This document shows positions 23,957 to 36,952 of a stretch of DNA of 64,000 nucleotides, in pieces. How positions within the stretch are numbered: position 1 is the stretch's first letter; the number at the start of each line of letters is the position of its first letter. A program made the translations under genes and the position numbers. Source of the stretch: Cyanoderma ruficeps (taxonomy: Eukaryota; Chordata; Aves; Passeriformes; Timaliidae); NCBI GenBank assembly GCA_008694505.1, contig VZDJ01000052.1, positions 7,129,955-7,193,954 on the forward strand, in the 5' to 3' direction. Below the pieces are notes generated by a model. That model was given only the letters and a program-made list of their open reading frames with translations, was not told the origin of the DNA and searched no databases.

Positions 23957-26339
23957 CACAGAAGAAACTCATTATTCCAAAGAAAATGCTTGGAAAAAAT
24001 CAACCTGACATGCTTATATATTTTCAATACCGTGCAGTTAATGGAGAACATGAGAATTGATCTGCCTTTGGCACGGGGTGCATGGGAAGTGTCATTGCAG
24101 AACCCTGCAAATTTGGGAATAAAACAAATTCCGAGGAATACCTGTCAGCTGGAGAAAGCAATGCGAAGGACTAAAAGGCAGCAGGAATGGCCTTGAGTTT
24201 TAACACTGCTCTGAAATGTTTGACAGCATTTCTCTTTTTTTCACAGGTTCCCCCCAGCTGCTATGTTGTTCCTGAAGGGTGTCGTGGTGTTCTAGACTTC
24301 TGATTTCTTGATCCAGACTCTCAAAGACCTTTTTAGAGGGACAGGTTAAGACCATCCATCAAAATGAGCAGTTGGCATATTTCCTTCCCTAGATTTAGCC
24401 ACCAGGCTTCCTCATCCTCCTTATTCAGCTGAATTTATCTTGTCCTGCATAGGCTGGTACAATCGGTCCTTGGATCCCTTTCAGAATGTCCTGTATGTTA
24501 ATTTTGTAATTCTACCTGAAATGCTACAGCTAAAAGTAAGTAAGTGATGAGAGAAGCAAAAAAATAGCATTAGAAGCCATGAGGAAAGAAGAAACTGTGT
24601 TTTTTTCAAATGGCATTTCTATGAGGAAAGGAAGTGAAGGACACTGAGAGATACACAAAAACTGCTTCAAATGGCAGAATAACAGAGGAGATACTTCTGT
24701 GTCAAGACAGTAATTGGTGTGAGAAGATAGAGTTTAGGCCAACACTGAAAATAAGGGAGAATCTTATCTCTGTTGTTTGGATGTAAATCTACACTAAATA
24801 AATCAGTCTTAGTTCAACTGTATCTCCATAAGCTAAGACCAGAATGTAACACAGTATGTTTAAGGTTGTAAGTAAATTTCTCCATACAGGCAATTTCCAG
24901 CCACTATATAATGGCTGCATAATCAGAATGAATCTATCATTTTAAACTTTACTGACTATAAAACTTGATACACAAACTGTTTCATTTATTTTGATCATCT
25001 CCAAACTCTGTTCATTACAAATCCTGATTTAATTCCAGCCCTAGATCTCACACCTTTTCCTCACACTGAAATTCAACTTTGATTGATTAACTTTTTTATG
25101 CAAATCATTCCTAAAACAACCTTTATCAACTCTGGGAAGACACACCTTCACCTTCAGACAAAGGGGAAAAGTGGGAAATGGAGACACAGACCCACCCAAC
25201 TCTGGCAGGAGGGCATTCTAAATAGCTGCAGACATGTTCGTCTATAAATTTGGGAAGTCCTATGAATTCTTGAATCTCTTCCAAAGTCCAGATCTCAACC
25301 ATCACTGAAATTCAGAAGACCACAAGCATGTATGGTATCACCAGGTACAAATAAATTAACTTCAGTGACCAGTTGTGGTCAGTTCTGACAAAATGCTGTT
25401 GACTTCCAACTGGATTCCAAACAGATACTATGGAATTCATTCAAACAGAGTGAATTCAAGCAAGTTTTTTTGCTGCCCATTGCAGAGCACAGGAAACTGA
25501 TTGCTTTTCATACCTTTAACAATACCCACGCTAGATTTCTATGAAGTTTTCTTCTTCTTCATTAAATAACTTATTTAGAATGGCTGCCTCATTTAATCAA
25601 AGTTTTGAATCAACACCTGTGTGAAATTGATCGATCCCTACCAAATTCTCCGGTGTTTTTAATAAACGGAAAGGAAATAGTTTGTGCCTTTTCTGGTTTG
25701 TTATGCCCTCATTCATTTTTAAACTAGAGCTGATGCCTTCCTGCTGTCTGCCTAACCCCACCAATACCTTCTAAATCTGTTGTCCAGCTTCAACCAGATT
25801 TTCCAGAGGGTTACAAACTTCAGGGATCAGGAAGTTCCTATAAATTCCATGAAAAGAAGTTGGACTGAGGAGGAATATCTGAATCAGCGCCTGAATTAGC
25901 AGGCTCAGCTGTTAGAAATGCTGCAGCAGAGTCCCCTCCCCTGCTGGTTTGTGTGTACAGAGCTCCAGGTAGACCACACACCCAGCAGCAAGCAGAGGTG
26001 CAGCCACACAGGCTGGTGTCATTGCAGCATAACTGCAGGGCTGAGGTGGATAACAAGAAAATCCAACAAGACAATCCAGCTTTATTCATTCTGCCACTCA
26101 CGGCACAAAGCATCCCCTCCTAAAGGCCAAGCCCAGCTTGGGCAGGTCACCCAAACTAAGAACGCCAGACCAAATTTTTTTTTTGTTTGTTTGAGCAGAA
26201 TTTACTAATGAATAGATGAAAACAGAGATACCATTTCTATTCTCCAGATAGTGAGTGGACATCTCCTTTAGCAAACAAGAGCCAGAGGCATCCCTTCCCA
26301 GGCACTGAAGTTGAAAACCTTTGCTTCATTTAAGCCAGG
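23957..26339. other. Non-coding stretch, one acceptor-like site
   Basis: No gene is recognised. TTTCTCTTTTTTTCACAG at 24229-24246 is a strong splice-acceptor look-alike. The following sequence is open for 18 codons in one frame before a stop, so it could at most begin a terminal or noncoding exon. No repeat was identified. Confidence 0.45.
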
Positions 26340-26385
26340 CACGCCACTCCCACTGACTTCAAACAGACCAGGAATTCATTCCAAG
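26340..26385. repeat. Possible ancient sauropsid repeat scrap
   Basis: ACTCCCACTGACTTCAAACAG and the following GACCAGGAATTCATTCC resemble a 'cccattgacttcaatgg...ggatttca' phrase of old interspersed repeats in non-avian sauropsids. The match is short and could be chance. Confidence 0.3.
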
Positions 26386-26469
26386 CCTTCAGAGCTATTC
26401 AGCTTGTGCTGACAGTTCAGGAGAATTACAGCTCTGCAATTCAGAATAAAGGGACGTCTGAAATGCCTT

Positions 26470-26720
26470 ACCCTTCACTAAGAAATAACCAAGATCAGGT
26501 GGCCATGTGATTCCATTATTTATGTAATGCCTGAAAATGTCATTTGTCTTTTAATAAGAGATGACAGGTTTTGCATGTACAAGTTTTCTATAAGAGTGGC
26601 GTGCTCATCTTGATCCACTCAATACACACGTTGCTAATTTCAGATAAAAGATTTATCGCACAGATCCTGTAGTTAATTGTCTGCAGTAGCCCCTTTTTTC
26701 TCGTTGCTATGTAGATTTAT
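26470..26720. other. Candidate conserved noncoding element
   Basis: This is a non-repetitive AT-rich block with several TTTATG/TAATAAG/TTAATTG homeodomain-like cores and no open frame. It is listed because its texture resembles vertebrate regulatory elements. There is no direct evidence of conservation. Confidence 0.2.
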
Positions 26721-26990
26721 TTGGAATTTCTTTCTACATGCACCAGTTTTCAAAACTGATGTATTTGGACCACAAGTCTCTTTTGGGAAAGATTTTATTT
26801 TCATTTTCTATACCTCAGTACCTCACAGTATGTGTTCCTGATGCCTACTTGAGGCTCCCATGTGCTTCTTCATGCTCACACAAACAGAATAAAACAGCAT
26901 TTGATATAGAATTCATGGTTCTCTTTAAGCACCAATAGGAAAATTGTTCTTTCTAGTCATCAAATTACACTTGATATACAAATAGGAGTC

Positions 26991-27036
26991 TTTGACTTCA
27001 GTGAATTACACTTGTACTGAAACTAAGATTTAACTG
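26991..27036. repeat. Ancient sauropsid repeat motif
   Basis: TTTGACTTCAGTGAATTACAC followed by TTGTACTGAAACTAAGATTTAACTG closely follows the old repeat phrase 'ttgacttcagtggagttacac...aaactaag' that recurs in turtle and crocodilian DNA. Class and strand are unknown to me. Confidence 0.4.
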
Positions 27037-30000
27037 ATGCTTAAAATTAACACAACAGGCCAACCCACCACCAATGCCTTTTTTTCTCCCACCTCAAGGA
27101 ATCGGCATCCATCATTATTTGTCATTAGTATGCAAGTATTTGATAGCAGCAGATAACAGAGAACAACTCCAACTGTGGCTTGGAGAATGCCTTCTCTCCT
27201 GAGAGCAAAGCCCCTGCTGAGTTCTGCAGGAATTCGGTTTCTCCTCTCTCCAGCACATAGGAGTGTTTGAACGTCCTCTCCCTTCACCTGCTTCAGAAAC
27301 TGATGAGTTTTCAGTATGAGAGATTCCTCTTCTGTCCATCATTTCTAAAGACCAGCCCTCTCCCCAGACAATCAAAATCTGTCCTGTCTGCAAAGGTGTT
27401 AGGTAGAAGGTCTAGGTAGAAGGTCAAGGGTATCACCTGACTGTGGTTTGTTAAAAGAGAAGGAGGAAATAAAAGCGCAACTCGCAAAATGTAAAAACAC
27501 GTGGTCAGCTTAAACTGACCCTTTTACCAATTCCTTCACCTCAGAAGTAAAAGAAATCAGGCACAGAGATAGCACATGACCACAGTGCTGAACTGCCAGA
27601 GGTGTGCAGGAAATAATGGGTTTTTTTAGGCACAACTACAGAAATTTCAAGAACTAGCAGATCTTTGCTTAACTAAAACAAATGGTTGGGGACTAAGACA
27701 ATGTGAAGCAGCATTGCAGGTCTTTGTTTTCTGACCCCAGACCTCAGGCTTTGACAGGATAGAGATAATGGAAACCCTTTGTTTCTATCTTGATGATGCA
27801 ACCTTGTATCACAGACCCGTTCTGTGAACAAACACACAGCTGTGGCCTGAATAAAGCCACCCGAAAAGTGCACAGACAAATATCACAGACTTACAGCGGC
27901 CACTGCCCTGACACCATGAACCATTTTGTTTCCTGCAAGATTGTTTGCTTTCTATCACCTTTAATAATGTCCTTCTCCAAACCCCTTCATCTTCTGTGCT
28001 TGTCCTCGCTCTCACAGATGTGAAGCAAAGCCACAACATCATTTCAGATGGGAAATCCTCCCCTCTTCCCCAGACTGAGGGTCAAGGAGGGTGGCTGACA
28101 CTGCATCCATTGGACTCCTTTGACCATCTATTTTTTGAGGGATCTCTAGTTGGGTTCAACAAGAGCATCTTATATGAAGTTTGGAGAGCTTGATTTGGGC
28201 TATGCTTATTGGGACAATATTCCAATCTCAGTTCCAGAGTGGGTAAATCTCCCGTAGATGTACAGAAGAGAAAAAAACTCAACATTGATGTGAACAGAAT
28301 GTCAGAGGTGATCCCACACAGGATGACTTTTCTAAGACCGAGTTTTCAAAATTTGGCAACTAGAGTGAAGTGAATATGACCTTTCTCCAGAGGGGAAGAG
28401 ACAAGAAAGAAAATTGAGTCTTGGAAAAGACACAGACTCCTAACATTATGAAAAAAAGAAGCCACCCTTCCTGGAAAAGAAACACCAAGGGGCCCGAGGC
28501 CAGCATTTGATCTATGCTAGGAACATTTGGATATTTTTATGAGCAGCAAGTTCATCAAGAACCTTGCCTGAGGTTAAACCTCACGGAAAAGACAAAATAA
28601 GGTTAGTAAGGACTGTTCATGTGAGAAGAGATGTACAGGAAGAGCCCAATGTGTTGATCTTGCATTATGGAAATCAATTAAGCATTAATTATAAATGTAC
28701 CTGAAGGTTAAGTGAAGTGTGCCTCGCTACAGAGCCAGCAGGCTGAGGCACCCATCAGGCTTCCTGACCCAGACAAGCTGTGGGTTCCTTGGGCAGAGGG
28801 AAAAGCTGAGCTCCTCTCTAGCTGGGCATCCCACCCCATAAATAAGACAGGGATTTGCCATGGGCAACAGAGGAGTCCTGAGGAACAGCCCTCTGAGACC
28901 TGCACCAAGCACTGGGACAGCCTTGAACAGGGAGAACATGAGGAATCACCAATCCCCCTGGGCACTGCTCATTTCCTAAATACCCTCACTCCTAGTCTCA
29001 CTGGACTAAAACAGCAAACCCCCTCCAAGTTGCTTCCATCAGTGAAACTTTTGCCTCAGCAAGACCAGAGAGAAGAGGACAAGCTTTGAAACATTCCCCT
29101 CCCTTGACAGCATTCCCAGGAGGAAGGCTGCAAGAAAAGGCCCCAGTGGAGCTTCTGTTTGCTGAGGAAGTGGTACAAATAACCTTGATCAAGCAGTTTC
29201 TGCCTTCCCTCCCTTCCCTGTCGTGCAGTTTCTAAAAAAGGGCTTCTGCACTGCTACATCTGTGGGATAAGGTGGTTTGCCTCCACTACTCTGATTATGT
29301 ACAGCTTAATTACCTACTGACTAATTGCACTTGCCTTCTTGAATGTCTCCAGGTAACAGGAGCACTGCTTTCTTTTTGCTCATTGGGCCGTGAAGGCAAC
29401 CAGTTTGTCTCATCCTTTCTGGTACTTCCAGACAAAGGGCCTTTCAAAAGAAAAAAAAAATCCTGAACAGATAATCTAAGTAATCCCTCTTTGCACGCCC
29501 CAAATAAGACAAATATATGTGTGTGCATGTGTCCATCCTAGAGTCAACTCTTAATGCAGTAACTTGGCTGTACCACCCCGAAAGCTTTACCTGTACCCAG
29601 AGGGAGGAGTACCCTGCCCACAGTCACTTCCCAAATGATTTATTGAAAGGAATTTTCTGGAATGCAGGGTTAATCCTGACAGCCATACCTTCTAAGAGCT
29701 TCAAGCAGCAGTAAAAACGAGGGTGTTGTCGCTCACCGTGTGCGAGTCAGCGTTCCTGCCTTTCACCCAGGAATGGCCAACTCTCATCCACAGGAAGTTC
29801 CTGCCTATTCCCCTGTCCCAAACCAAGCACAGCTAAGTGGATGACAGCTAAACTAGAGAAATCTGTGCTGCAGTAAGAGAAGAAGGTGGGATAGATCAGT
29901 AACTGACCCACAGCACGCCTGTGTGCGATCAGCCCTTGCACGAGGGTCAGCACATATCCCTTGGGACATTCGCTTTTCAACACTCATCTAAAATGGGAAC

Positions 30001-30985
30001 CAGTCAAGAAACTGAGCATTTCCAAGCAGAGCCAACAGAAGTGCAGTCCTCAGCTACACATCTCCATGTGGGAATACTTGGCATGCTGGGGCTCTTCCAA
30101 GTGAGTCTGGCTTCAGCAGACTCCAGTGACTTCAGAGATATTCTTCTTGAGTTAAGCACAGCTGGGAAGAGCCACTGGATAACAAGAGGCAGAAAAACAC
30201 CTGCTCTGAGGATCCAGATGGATTGTGAACCCAACAGAGACTGAAATCCTGCTGGGAAAATTGTCAGGATAAGCAGGCTCTGTGTGTGATAGTCAGTAAG
30301 TGAGCGGGTAGATTGGCAGTCTTGCATATTTTCTGTCACTGTTACTCATGGAAGCCTGGCGCAGAGGCTTTCATGCCATGTCTATCCAACAAGAAACACA
30401 GCCAAACCAACAGAAAAAGGCTGAGGCCCTGGTAGAGAACTTTGCCTTTTTGGAATAGCAGCAGATAACACCTGCCTGCCACAGAAAATTTGCCTCTCTG
30501 AAAGCTGAGTTGAGCCACAGCCTGAATGGCACAGTACATGGTGGTTCTGAAAACAAATTTATGACCAGAGATTGATGTTTCTACTTCTACATCATAGAGT
30601 TTTAAAATCTATGTAAAAGGCAGTGTCTTGGCCAGTAGATATGAAGGATGATACAAAGATTTTCTTCAACTGAAATGACATCATAATTGTGCTCCTATAA
30701 AAGGAAAATCCCTTCCAAATGGTGCATATTCCCCTACTTCCTCTGGTCAAATCTCTTTCTGAAAATTGTTTCTGGAAGATCAGAAATTATGCAGAAATCT
30801 GCACTCAAAACTATCTGCTCATAATCCAATCCTGGGATGGTGGTATGAGATGGTTATTAACTAAAATGTCAACAGAGCTTTGATCTTATGGCAACTATCA
30901 GCCTGATAATCCCTGGAAGCCAATAGTTGCAATTTAAATTTTGTAATTTTTGGGTTATCAGACTTTCTCTTTCCTGTACTGATTT
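27037..30985. other. Non-coding stretch, no gene recognised
   Basis: A 125-codon frame at 28.7-29.1 kb (plus) is rich in Gln, Glu, Pro and Ser and has no identifiable domain. Other frames are shorter. A 13-bp duplication at 27401 is listed separately. No TE fragment was named. Confidence 0.5.
27401..27426. repeat. 13-bp tandem duplication
   Basis: AGGTAGAAGGTCT at 27401-27413 is followed by AGGTAGAAGGTCA at 27414-27426, with one mismatch. Confidence 0.9.
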
Positions 30986-31003
30986 GGGGGGGGGGGGGGG
31001 GGN
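30986..31003 (+). repeat. Poly-G tract with an unresolved base
   Basis: Seventeen consecutive G residues are followed by an N. A pure G run of this length can form a quadruplex and commonly stops sequencing, which fits the N. The true length is unknown. Confidence 0.95.
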
Positions 31004-31859
31004 CTCCTTGAAATTTTGTCAATCCCCACACCACTCTTACATCCTTTCACAGGGTCTTTTCTTGTGTTGCTTTGGGCCATGGAGCTCAACTCTGTTCAAC
31101 ACAAGCGAAATCTTCTAAGCAGGTGTTTGAAACAGGGTTTCTCCTTTGCTAAGGGAAGAGGGCACCACTGCCTGTCTCTGGTTCAGTTTTAGACCAAAAA
31201 TCTCACAGCTGAGTTTTTTAGGGCTCCAGAGACAGCATGAAAAAGGACCCTATAAAAAGAATTAGCACGTTTTTCTGTGTCTCACCAACACTCGTGGGGA
31301 AAACAGGGAACAAACTGCTTGGCATGGGGCAGCAGTGGGCACAGAGAGAAACGGATCTCCAGGTTGATGAGGAACTCAGAGCTCAAACTAATTAGAGTTG
31401 AACACCACACACATTAAAGCAGCAGCTACTGTTGCAGAACCACCAATCTACCCAGAGAAGAAAAGCCCCTCCATAGGTCTTCAGCCCTAAATTGGGGCAC
31501 CAAAGTCTTTCTGTAGATTTCATCTGCAACAACAGAACCAGAGGGGGAAGGCTTTTGATTAGACAGTACCTGCCAGGAAGTTTGCTCCTGTGAGGGACTA
31601 GAGCTAAGCCACAGCATCCCTCTGAGATTTGTACCATTGAAAGAGAAAACATCGACTTGAGCAACACATGCCTTATTTGCTCTCATGCCTGAAGTTGACC
31701 AGAGCTACTCTCGAGAAGAGTCACTGCTGCAGAAAATAGAAATTACCAGGGAAAAAATATTACAACACACACAGGAAGACAATGCCATGTAGCTGAAAGA
31801 AATGGGTAAATAAAGGCAATTATCAAATGGGGCATATGAAAAGACAAAAATTTCCTTTT

Positions 31860-32110
31860 AATAATCTGCTTTGACACTAGTCTTATCTAGAAACATCATA
31901 TGTTGGCGCTCAGTGAAGTTAGACAAGATGCTCAGCTCTTTTCAGCACGTGGGCACTGATACTTATTTCAGAAATAAAAGGGCTTTGTAATTAATTGGCA
32001 AGGCTGTACATGGTTAATTTTTGATGCCTTGTAAATGCTAATTATGAAAGCAGATGTTAAAGGGTTCCTTAGGAAATCAATACTTTATTATACAATAATT
32101 GCATCTGCAA
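31860..32110. other. Candidate conserved noncoding element
   Basis: The block includes a TTGGCGC site, a CACGTG E-box at 31946-31951, TAATTAATT at 31988-31995, GCTAATTATG near 32040 and several ATTA cores, with no repeats. This density of distinct motifs is typical of developmental enhancers. The call rests on motif texture alone. Confidence 0.27.
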
Positions 32111-35100
32111 GTTTAATGTTCTTCATAAGACTCCGAAAGAATGGAAGAGGTTGGGAGGGCAGATGATGCAAAGGTGGCTGCGTGACCTGGAAAGTTATCA
32201 AGAATTTGAGGCCTAGTAAAATGCCCAGATGTCATTAAAACATTTTCAAAAATCTGACACTTCTTTATGGAAAGCAAACTGGGAGTACATCTGTCTAGGT
32301 GACACTTGGGCCCGATACAATCCTGGGCACACATAATTGAAATGGTGATTTCGATTATTCCTCCAAGAGCTTTGATTATGCCTTTGCCTGAATGATTTGC
32401 TCCTCTCAGGAGAAGCATCTCAGCTCTGTCCCCCCTCATCTTCCCCTGGCTCAGTCCCCAGTTGTTCCAGCTTTCCACATAGGAGTCAGCGAGGAGCTAC
32501 CGTCAGGGTTGTGAGCCCTGGAGACAGGATACAGCTGAAAAATCATTCTTCCAAGAATTTCTGGGTCACTGTCTAATTGATACTAGCATTAGCATGCCTC
32601 GTATTCATGTTCCAGCTCCACAGGCAGTACTTACTCTGTACCCAGCCATGTGGGACTGCTCTAGGCTGTGAGTGGGAACCCAAAACAACGCCGCTGTATC
32701 AGCCTGAGAACGCAGCAGCCCCGAGAGTTTTAGCACAGCAAAACAGAGAAAAAGAGCCTTTCTTCCACTGTGGTCATCAGTGCAGCAGCACATTCCTCTG
32801 CTTTTTATTACACACTTTTTAAAAGAAATATACAGTGTTTTTTAGGCCTCATTAATTTGTAAAGAAACCACAAGTCATTTCCTTACATCATAGGGTTTTA
32901 ATTTTTTTTTTAATCCTTACAGACTAGGAAAATCCAGGGACTTCAAAGGAATAAGTTTAAGACTCAGTATGTAACAAAAGGAGTCCAGACCACGTATAAC
33001 AAATATGATACCTTTTCCTAAAAGCAAAGTATTTCACAGGTTCTATTGCAGCTTTTTACTCTGTTGAGAAACTGAATGAGAAGCGAGCGGTGATTCATGA
33101 AACAATTAGTTTAATGCACGATAAAATAAGATAACATTGCACGGCTTTCTTAGAGAGGCAAAAGGCGGTGCCTTGTGATCAGCAAACTACTCAAATAAAA
33201 GCCCAGCAGGAGGGCAGGCAATGCTGACTTGCTGCAACCACTCCTAGTGATTCATCTCATCTCCAGCAACTCACCCAGTCAGCACATCCAAAACGCAAGA
33301 GGAGAATTTCGTGCATGCCCCTGCCCACTCGGCCCCCAAAAGGGATGAAAAGAGGACAATATGTGCATGTGGCCGCTTGTGTGTTGTCCTCTGTGAAAGG
33401 ATGTTCGCTTCTGTGCTGTGCTGAGAATTTCGGCTCCATGGTGACAAACATTGTCCCAAGAATTTTGTTTTTCAGGAGAAAGTTTGGTCTTTGCTGAACA
33501 CAGGAAACGCCCCAACAAATCTTCAAAAGCAGGAAACCTGACAGGTTGAAATATCCTCTGTTTCCTTTTGCCCAATGATGCAATTTTGTGGCACTTGTCC
33601 ATGACCAGCAAGATGTAATGCACATTCATTTATGAAGGAGTGACACATCGCTGCTTGACACCCATAAGCAAAACATGCAAAAAAGAAGTAACCTCTTGTG
33701 TACTGGAGAACTGGCAATACCAAAAAAGAATTTCTCTTTCCAGCATGTCTAACATGACCTCACTCAAAACCATGAAGGATGAAGAGCTCTACCTGTATAT
33801 TCCATAATCCCTGCCTCACAGATGATGCATTGCTCAGTGCTCTGTAACCTGCAGGTGTATCCAGCACAGGGAACAGAACTCAACCCATCCACTTATTTCC
33901 AAAAATTTTTGAGGGTGTTACCAATATCTGGGATGCACTTTTTGGAGAAAAATCAGCACCCAGATAGTCACCAAGCTAAGCATCCTGGCTGGCTGGATGC
34001 TGTTGAGAACCCACCCAGCAGTCCCTTGAAAACCTTGCTCTTGTTGTGAAACCTACTGAAAACCTATCCTGAAAGTGAGCTCTGCAGGGACAGCTTCTTC
34101 AGATTTAAAAACAACCCAAATGTCACTTTACAAGCCCAGGCAAGGGAATGAAATGCTCAGTTCTAAACAGAAATTCAACCCAAACTAAAACAAGAAACAA
34201 AAACACCCCACCAAAACAAAAAAACCAACCCATAAAAGAGATGAATAAACACGCTTACCCTGAAATTTTTCTTTATGCAGGGGCAGTATCCAGTGGTATT
34301 ACCCAATATCTTCACAGCTGCCTGGAAGTCTGAGGACCCAGTCCAGACTCATCCATCCCTAAAACAGGCACAACTCTCCTGCTGAAAAGCCCCATTAGCT
34401 GGGATGACTCAAAATTTGTGACTGAAAATGGGTCCTTCTGACACCAAACACCTGTAGTTCAGTCAGACACGGAACACTGTGTGTACACTCTGAGTGGGGA
34501 GCACGAGAACTCTGCCATTCAGTCATTTACAGAGTGGCAACAGCTTATCTTTGAGCTGGCCTGTAATGGGCAGCCAGCACCTCTGCTTGAAGAAAGGAAA
34601 GGGCAAGGTAAACACCTGGATGGGGTTTCTGTTCTTCTGCACAACAAAAACCAAAAGGGCACCTTATCATCCACACAAGGTGTGGAAGGAAATGAGATTA
34701 GCTTTATAAACAGTGTCCCCAAGGAAGAGTTCACTGGGCACATTGCTTCCTGCTGCCAAAACACCAGGCCCAATTTCAGACTATGGAACAGTTAGAGACA
34801 TTTCAAGGATGCAGATAAAATAGATTTGGCAATGAGATGTTTGCTCTCACCAGCAAGATTGAGGTGGGAAGAGGATGGAGGCAGCTGCTGCTGGAAGGGC
34901 TGCCCAAGCCCTACCACAACCAGCCATGTCATCACAAGCTGCTCGTTGGATAAACTCTACAGATGCAGCTTATGAAATGCAGCCATACCATGGATCAATT
35001 CTAACAACAGTGTGGGTTCCCAAACAGTCTTAGGATGCGATTTCAGGATTCTTAGGATTTCAGGATGTGATCTCTTACTGTATTTCTCAGGCACACACAT

Positions 35101-35559
35101 TTTCATGTCCCCAGACACTGAGGAAGTGTCTCCGGTCCCTTCCAGGAAGGTGATAAAGCATCACCAGCTATCCTCATGATCTTGGGCATGCTTTGGTTCT
35201 GGAAAAGCTGCTGTGAGGGCATCTCATTTAACTGCATCTACTGGACACAGCAGTTTGGCAAGAAGGGATGCTGTGAGCAACAGGAGAAAGGAACAGAGCT
35301 GAGGGGGAACAGCCCTCAGAGATAATCTGACAGCATGTAGGATTTTATCCTGACATCCCCAGGCAAGGCAGCTCGTATCATCTCCCTAAGACAATAAGAA
35401 TCCCCCGGACAGACAACTGTGCTGCTCCTCAAGCTTCTGCCAAGAGTATTGTCTGAGAGAGTAACTCAACAGTGCTGGCTCTGGGAGAGCTGATTATCTG
35501 CTGCTGGCAGCCTGGATATGCTTAAAGAAGTCCAAGCACACGAAAGAATAGTTCATTGG
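32111..35559. other. Non-coding stretch, no gene recognised
   Basis: Frames of 60-122 codons are scattered on both strands without recognisable motifs. A/C-rich low-complexity sequence lies at 34180-34235. A locally repetitive patch near 35030-35065 repeats CTTAGGAT and TTTCAGGAT words. No TE fragment could be named. Confidence 0.5.
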
Positions 35560-35680
35560 CTTTGAAATGGTTTCCCACAGCACCTGATATTGCCACTGTG
35601 GGACGACGTTCCACAATAGCGACAGCGATCTTGCACTGTGCCACCTCAAGGGCTACTTTGAAGTAGAAAAGCGGCACAAG
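35560..35680 (-). pseudogene. Possible PIF/Harbinger transposase relic
   Basis: On the minus strand one frame stays open for about 57 codons and reads, in part, FKVALEVAQCKIAVAIVERR followed by PTVAISGAVGNHFKAN. The order VERR-VAIS-VGNHF resembles the region of PIF/Harbinger transposases with 'E(K/R)RVAI(S/A)LWKLATP..YRSV(A/G)N(H/Q)FGV', if about 12 residues were lost between VAIS and VGNHF. Flanking sequence carries stops in the same frame. The CpG-containing sequence (GGGACGACGTT and GCGACAGCGA on the plus strand) is unlike its AT-rich surroundings. Assignment is tentative. Confidence 0.25.
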
Positions 35681-36865
35681 AGCAGCTCTCACTAGAGCCA
35701 AGTGCTAGTCAGCACTCACAGGGATAAGTTACAGTCTGTCCAGAAGGAACAGAAGCTCCCCATGAGACTAAATTGGAATGGAGGCACTGAGAGATCATTC
35801 CTGCTACTGACATACTCAAGGCTCAGTGAGAAAACACACGCCCATCACCCTTAGCAGGGCAGGATGGCTTTGCCCAAACACAGAGAAAAGTTGGGAGGGA
35901 AGAGAGTAAATAATTGATTTCAAAGAGGTGATACACACACACACAAATTCCCAAACAGACTGCCTTGACTGCTAAAAATAATCCTTTGGATTTCTTAATA
36001 GTTCAAAGAGTACCTTATTGAACACACCATTTAAATGAGGGGGGAAAAATGTTTTTTCCTACTTTTTTTGTGGGGTTTTTTGAGTCTTTGGGGTTCGCAT
36101 TTTCAAGTCATCTCCAAAGCCCTGGGACCTCAGGATTTAACAAAAGATATGATTTTCACATAACATCTTGACTTGAATTTTAAGAAAACACAACTATGTT
36201 GTGCCACGCTAACAACAGGTTAATGATAGTTGGCTTTTCCCAAATTTCATGCAAACACCACCTGTTGAGTCGTCAGCAGATGCCTCAGATTGGAATTTGG
36301 GCAACATTGAATAAGAAGAATGATAATCTGGATAGGAAGATGATATCTACTTCAGCTTCAAATTGTCTGGTTTCTGTCGAGTTTTTTGTCACAACTTTCC
36401 CGCCAGTGCTGTCATCTCAAGTTTGGCTGAAATTACAGATTTTTTGCCAAATAAGCTTTCCCAGTGTGCTGCAAGAACCAGCACATTCCTATGACTTTAA
36501 AACAAAAATTCCAGAGCAAAGAATAAATAGAGGCTTCTGCAGTGCTGAGAATTTGGAGGTTGAACCGATTATGGACAAAAGCAAAACCCACTTCAACACC
36601 ATGTTGAAAAGTAAACTCCGGGGGGTGGGGGGAAGAAAAGAGGAAGAAAAAAAAAAACAACTTAAGAGCATTTTAATTTTTCCCTGTTGTCTCAATTTAA
36701 AGATTTTTATAAAGAACACATTTTTGAAGATTCACTTTCCTCCACTGACTTCTAAGTCTCCAGAAATTTTTCTGCCACACGAAAAGATTTGTTCTCTGTG
36801 CTAAAGCAGCAGTTCAACAATATCGAGCCCTGATGCAATTTTTTTTTTTTAAGTAGGTTTTAGAG
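35681..36865. other. Non-coding stretch with the longest open frame of the window
   Basis: A 202-codon frame runs 36196-36804 on the plus strand. It lacks recognisable domains, ends in a Lys/Phe-rich stretch made by poly-A and poly-T runs, and has no promoter or splice context. A frame of this length is compatible with chance over 64 kb. No repeat was named apart from the CA tract at 35933. Confidence 0.5.
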
Positions 36866-36952
36866 TATCATTATCCTCATTCCATAGGTGAGGAAATAGC
36901 TTATGTAAATTGCTGAAGGTCACTAACCAGTCAACAGTGCAGGCTCTAGGCT
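36866..36952 (-). repeat. MIR SINE relic
   Basis: The plus strand reads ATCATTATCCTCATTCCATAGG, then TGAGGAAATAGC, then GCTGAAGGTCACTAACCAGTCAACAGTGCAGGCTCTAGG. This follows the reverse complement of the MIR core in order and spacing ('attatccccattttacagatgaggaaact ... aaggtcacacagctagt ... gcagagc'). MIR is a tRNA-derived SINE mobilised by L2, and an L2 fossil lies 13 kb downstream. In birds only old, diverged MIRs remain. Confidence 0.72.

Noticed and set aside
23711..24196. Open frames crossing the N gap
   Set aside because: They exist only because Ns cannot form stop codons.
24229..24293. Terminal exon after TTTCTCTTTTTTTCACAG
   Set aside because: Only 18 codons are open, the peptide is unrecognised and no partner exon was found. 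Kept only as a remark.
28712..29089. 125-codon Gln/Glu/Pro-rich frame
   Set aside because: Composition is not distinctive and no motif or conservation cue is visible.
36196..36804. 202-codon open frame, the longest in the window
   Set aside because: No domain, no codon-bias or splice support, and its end is built from A and T runs. One frame this long is compatible with chance in 64 kb.
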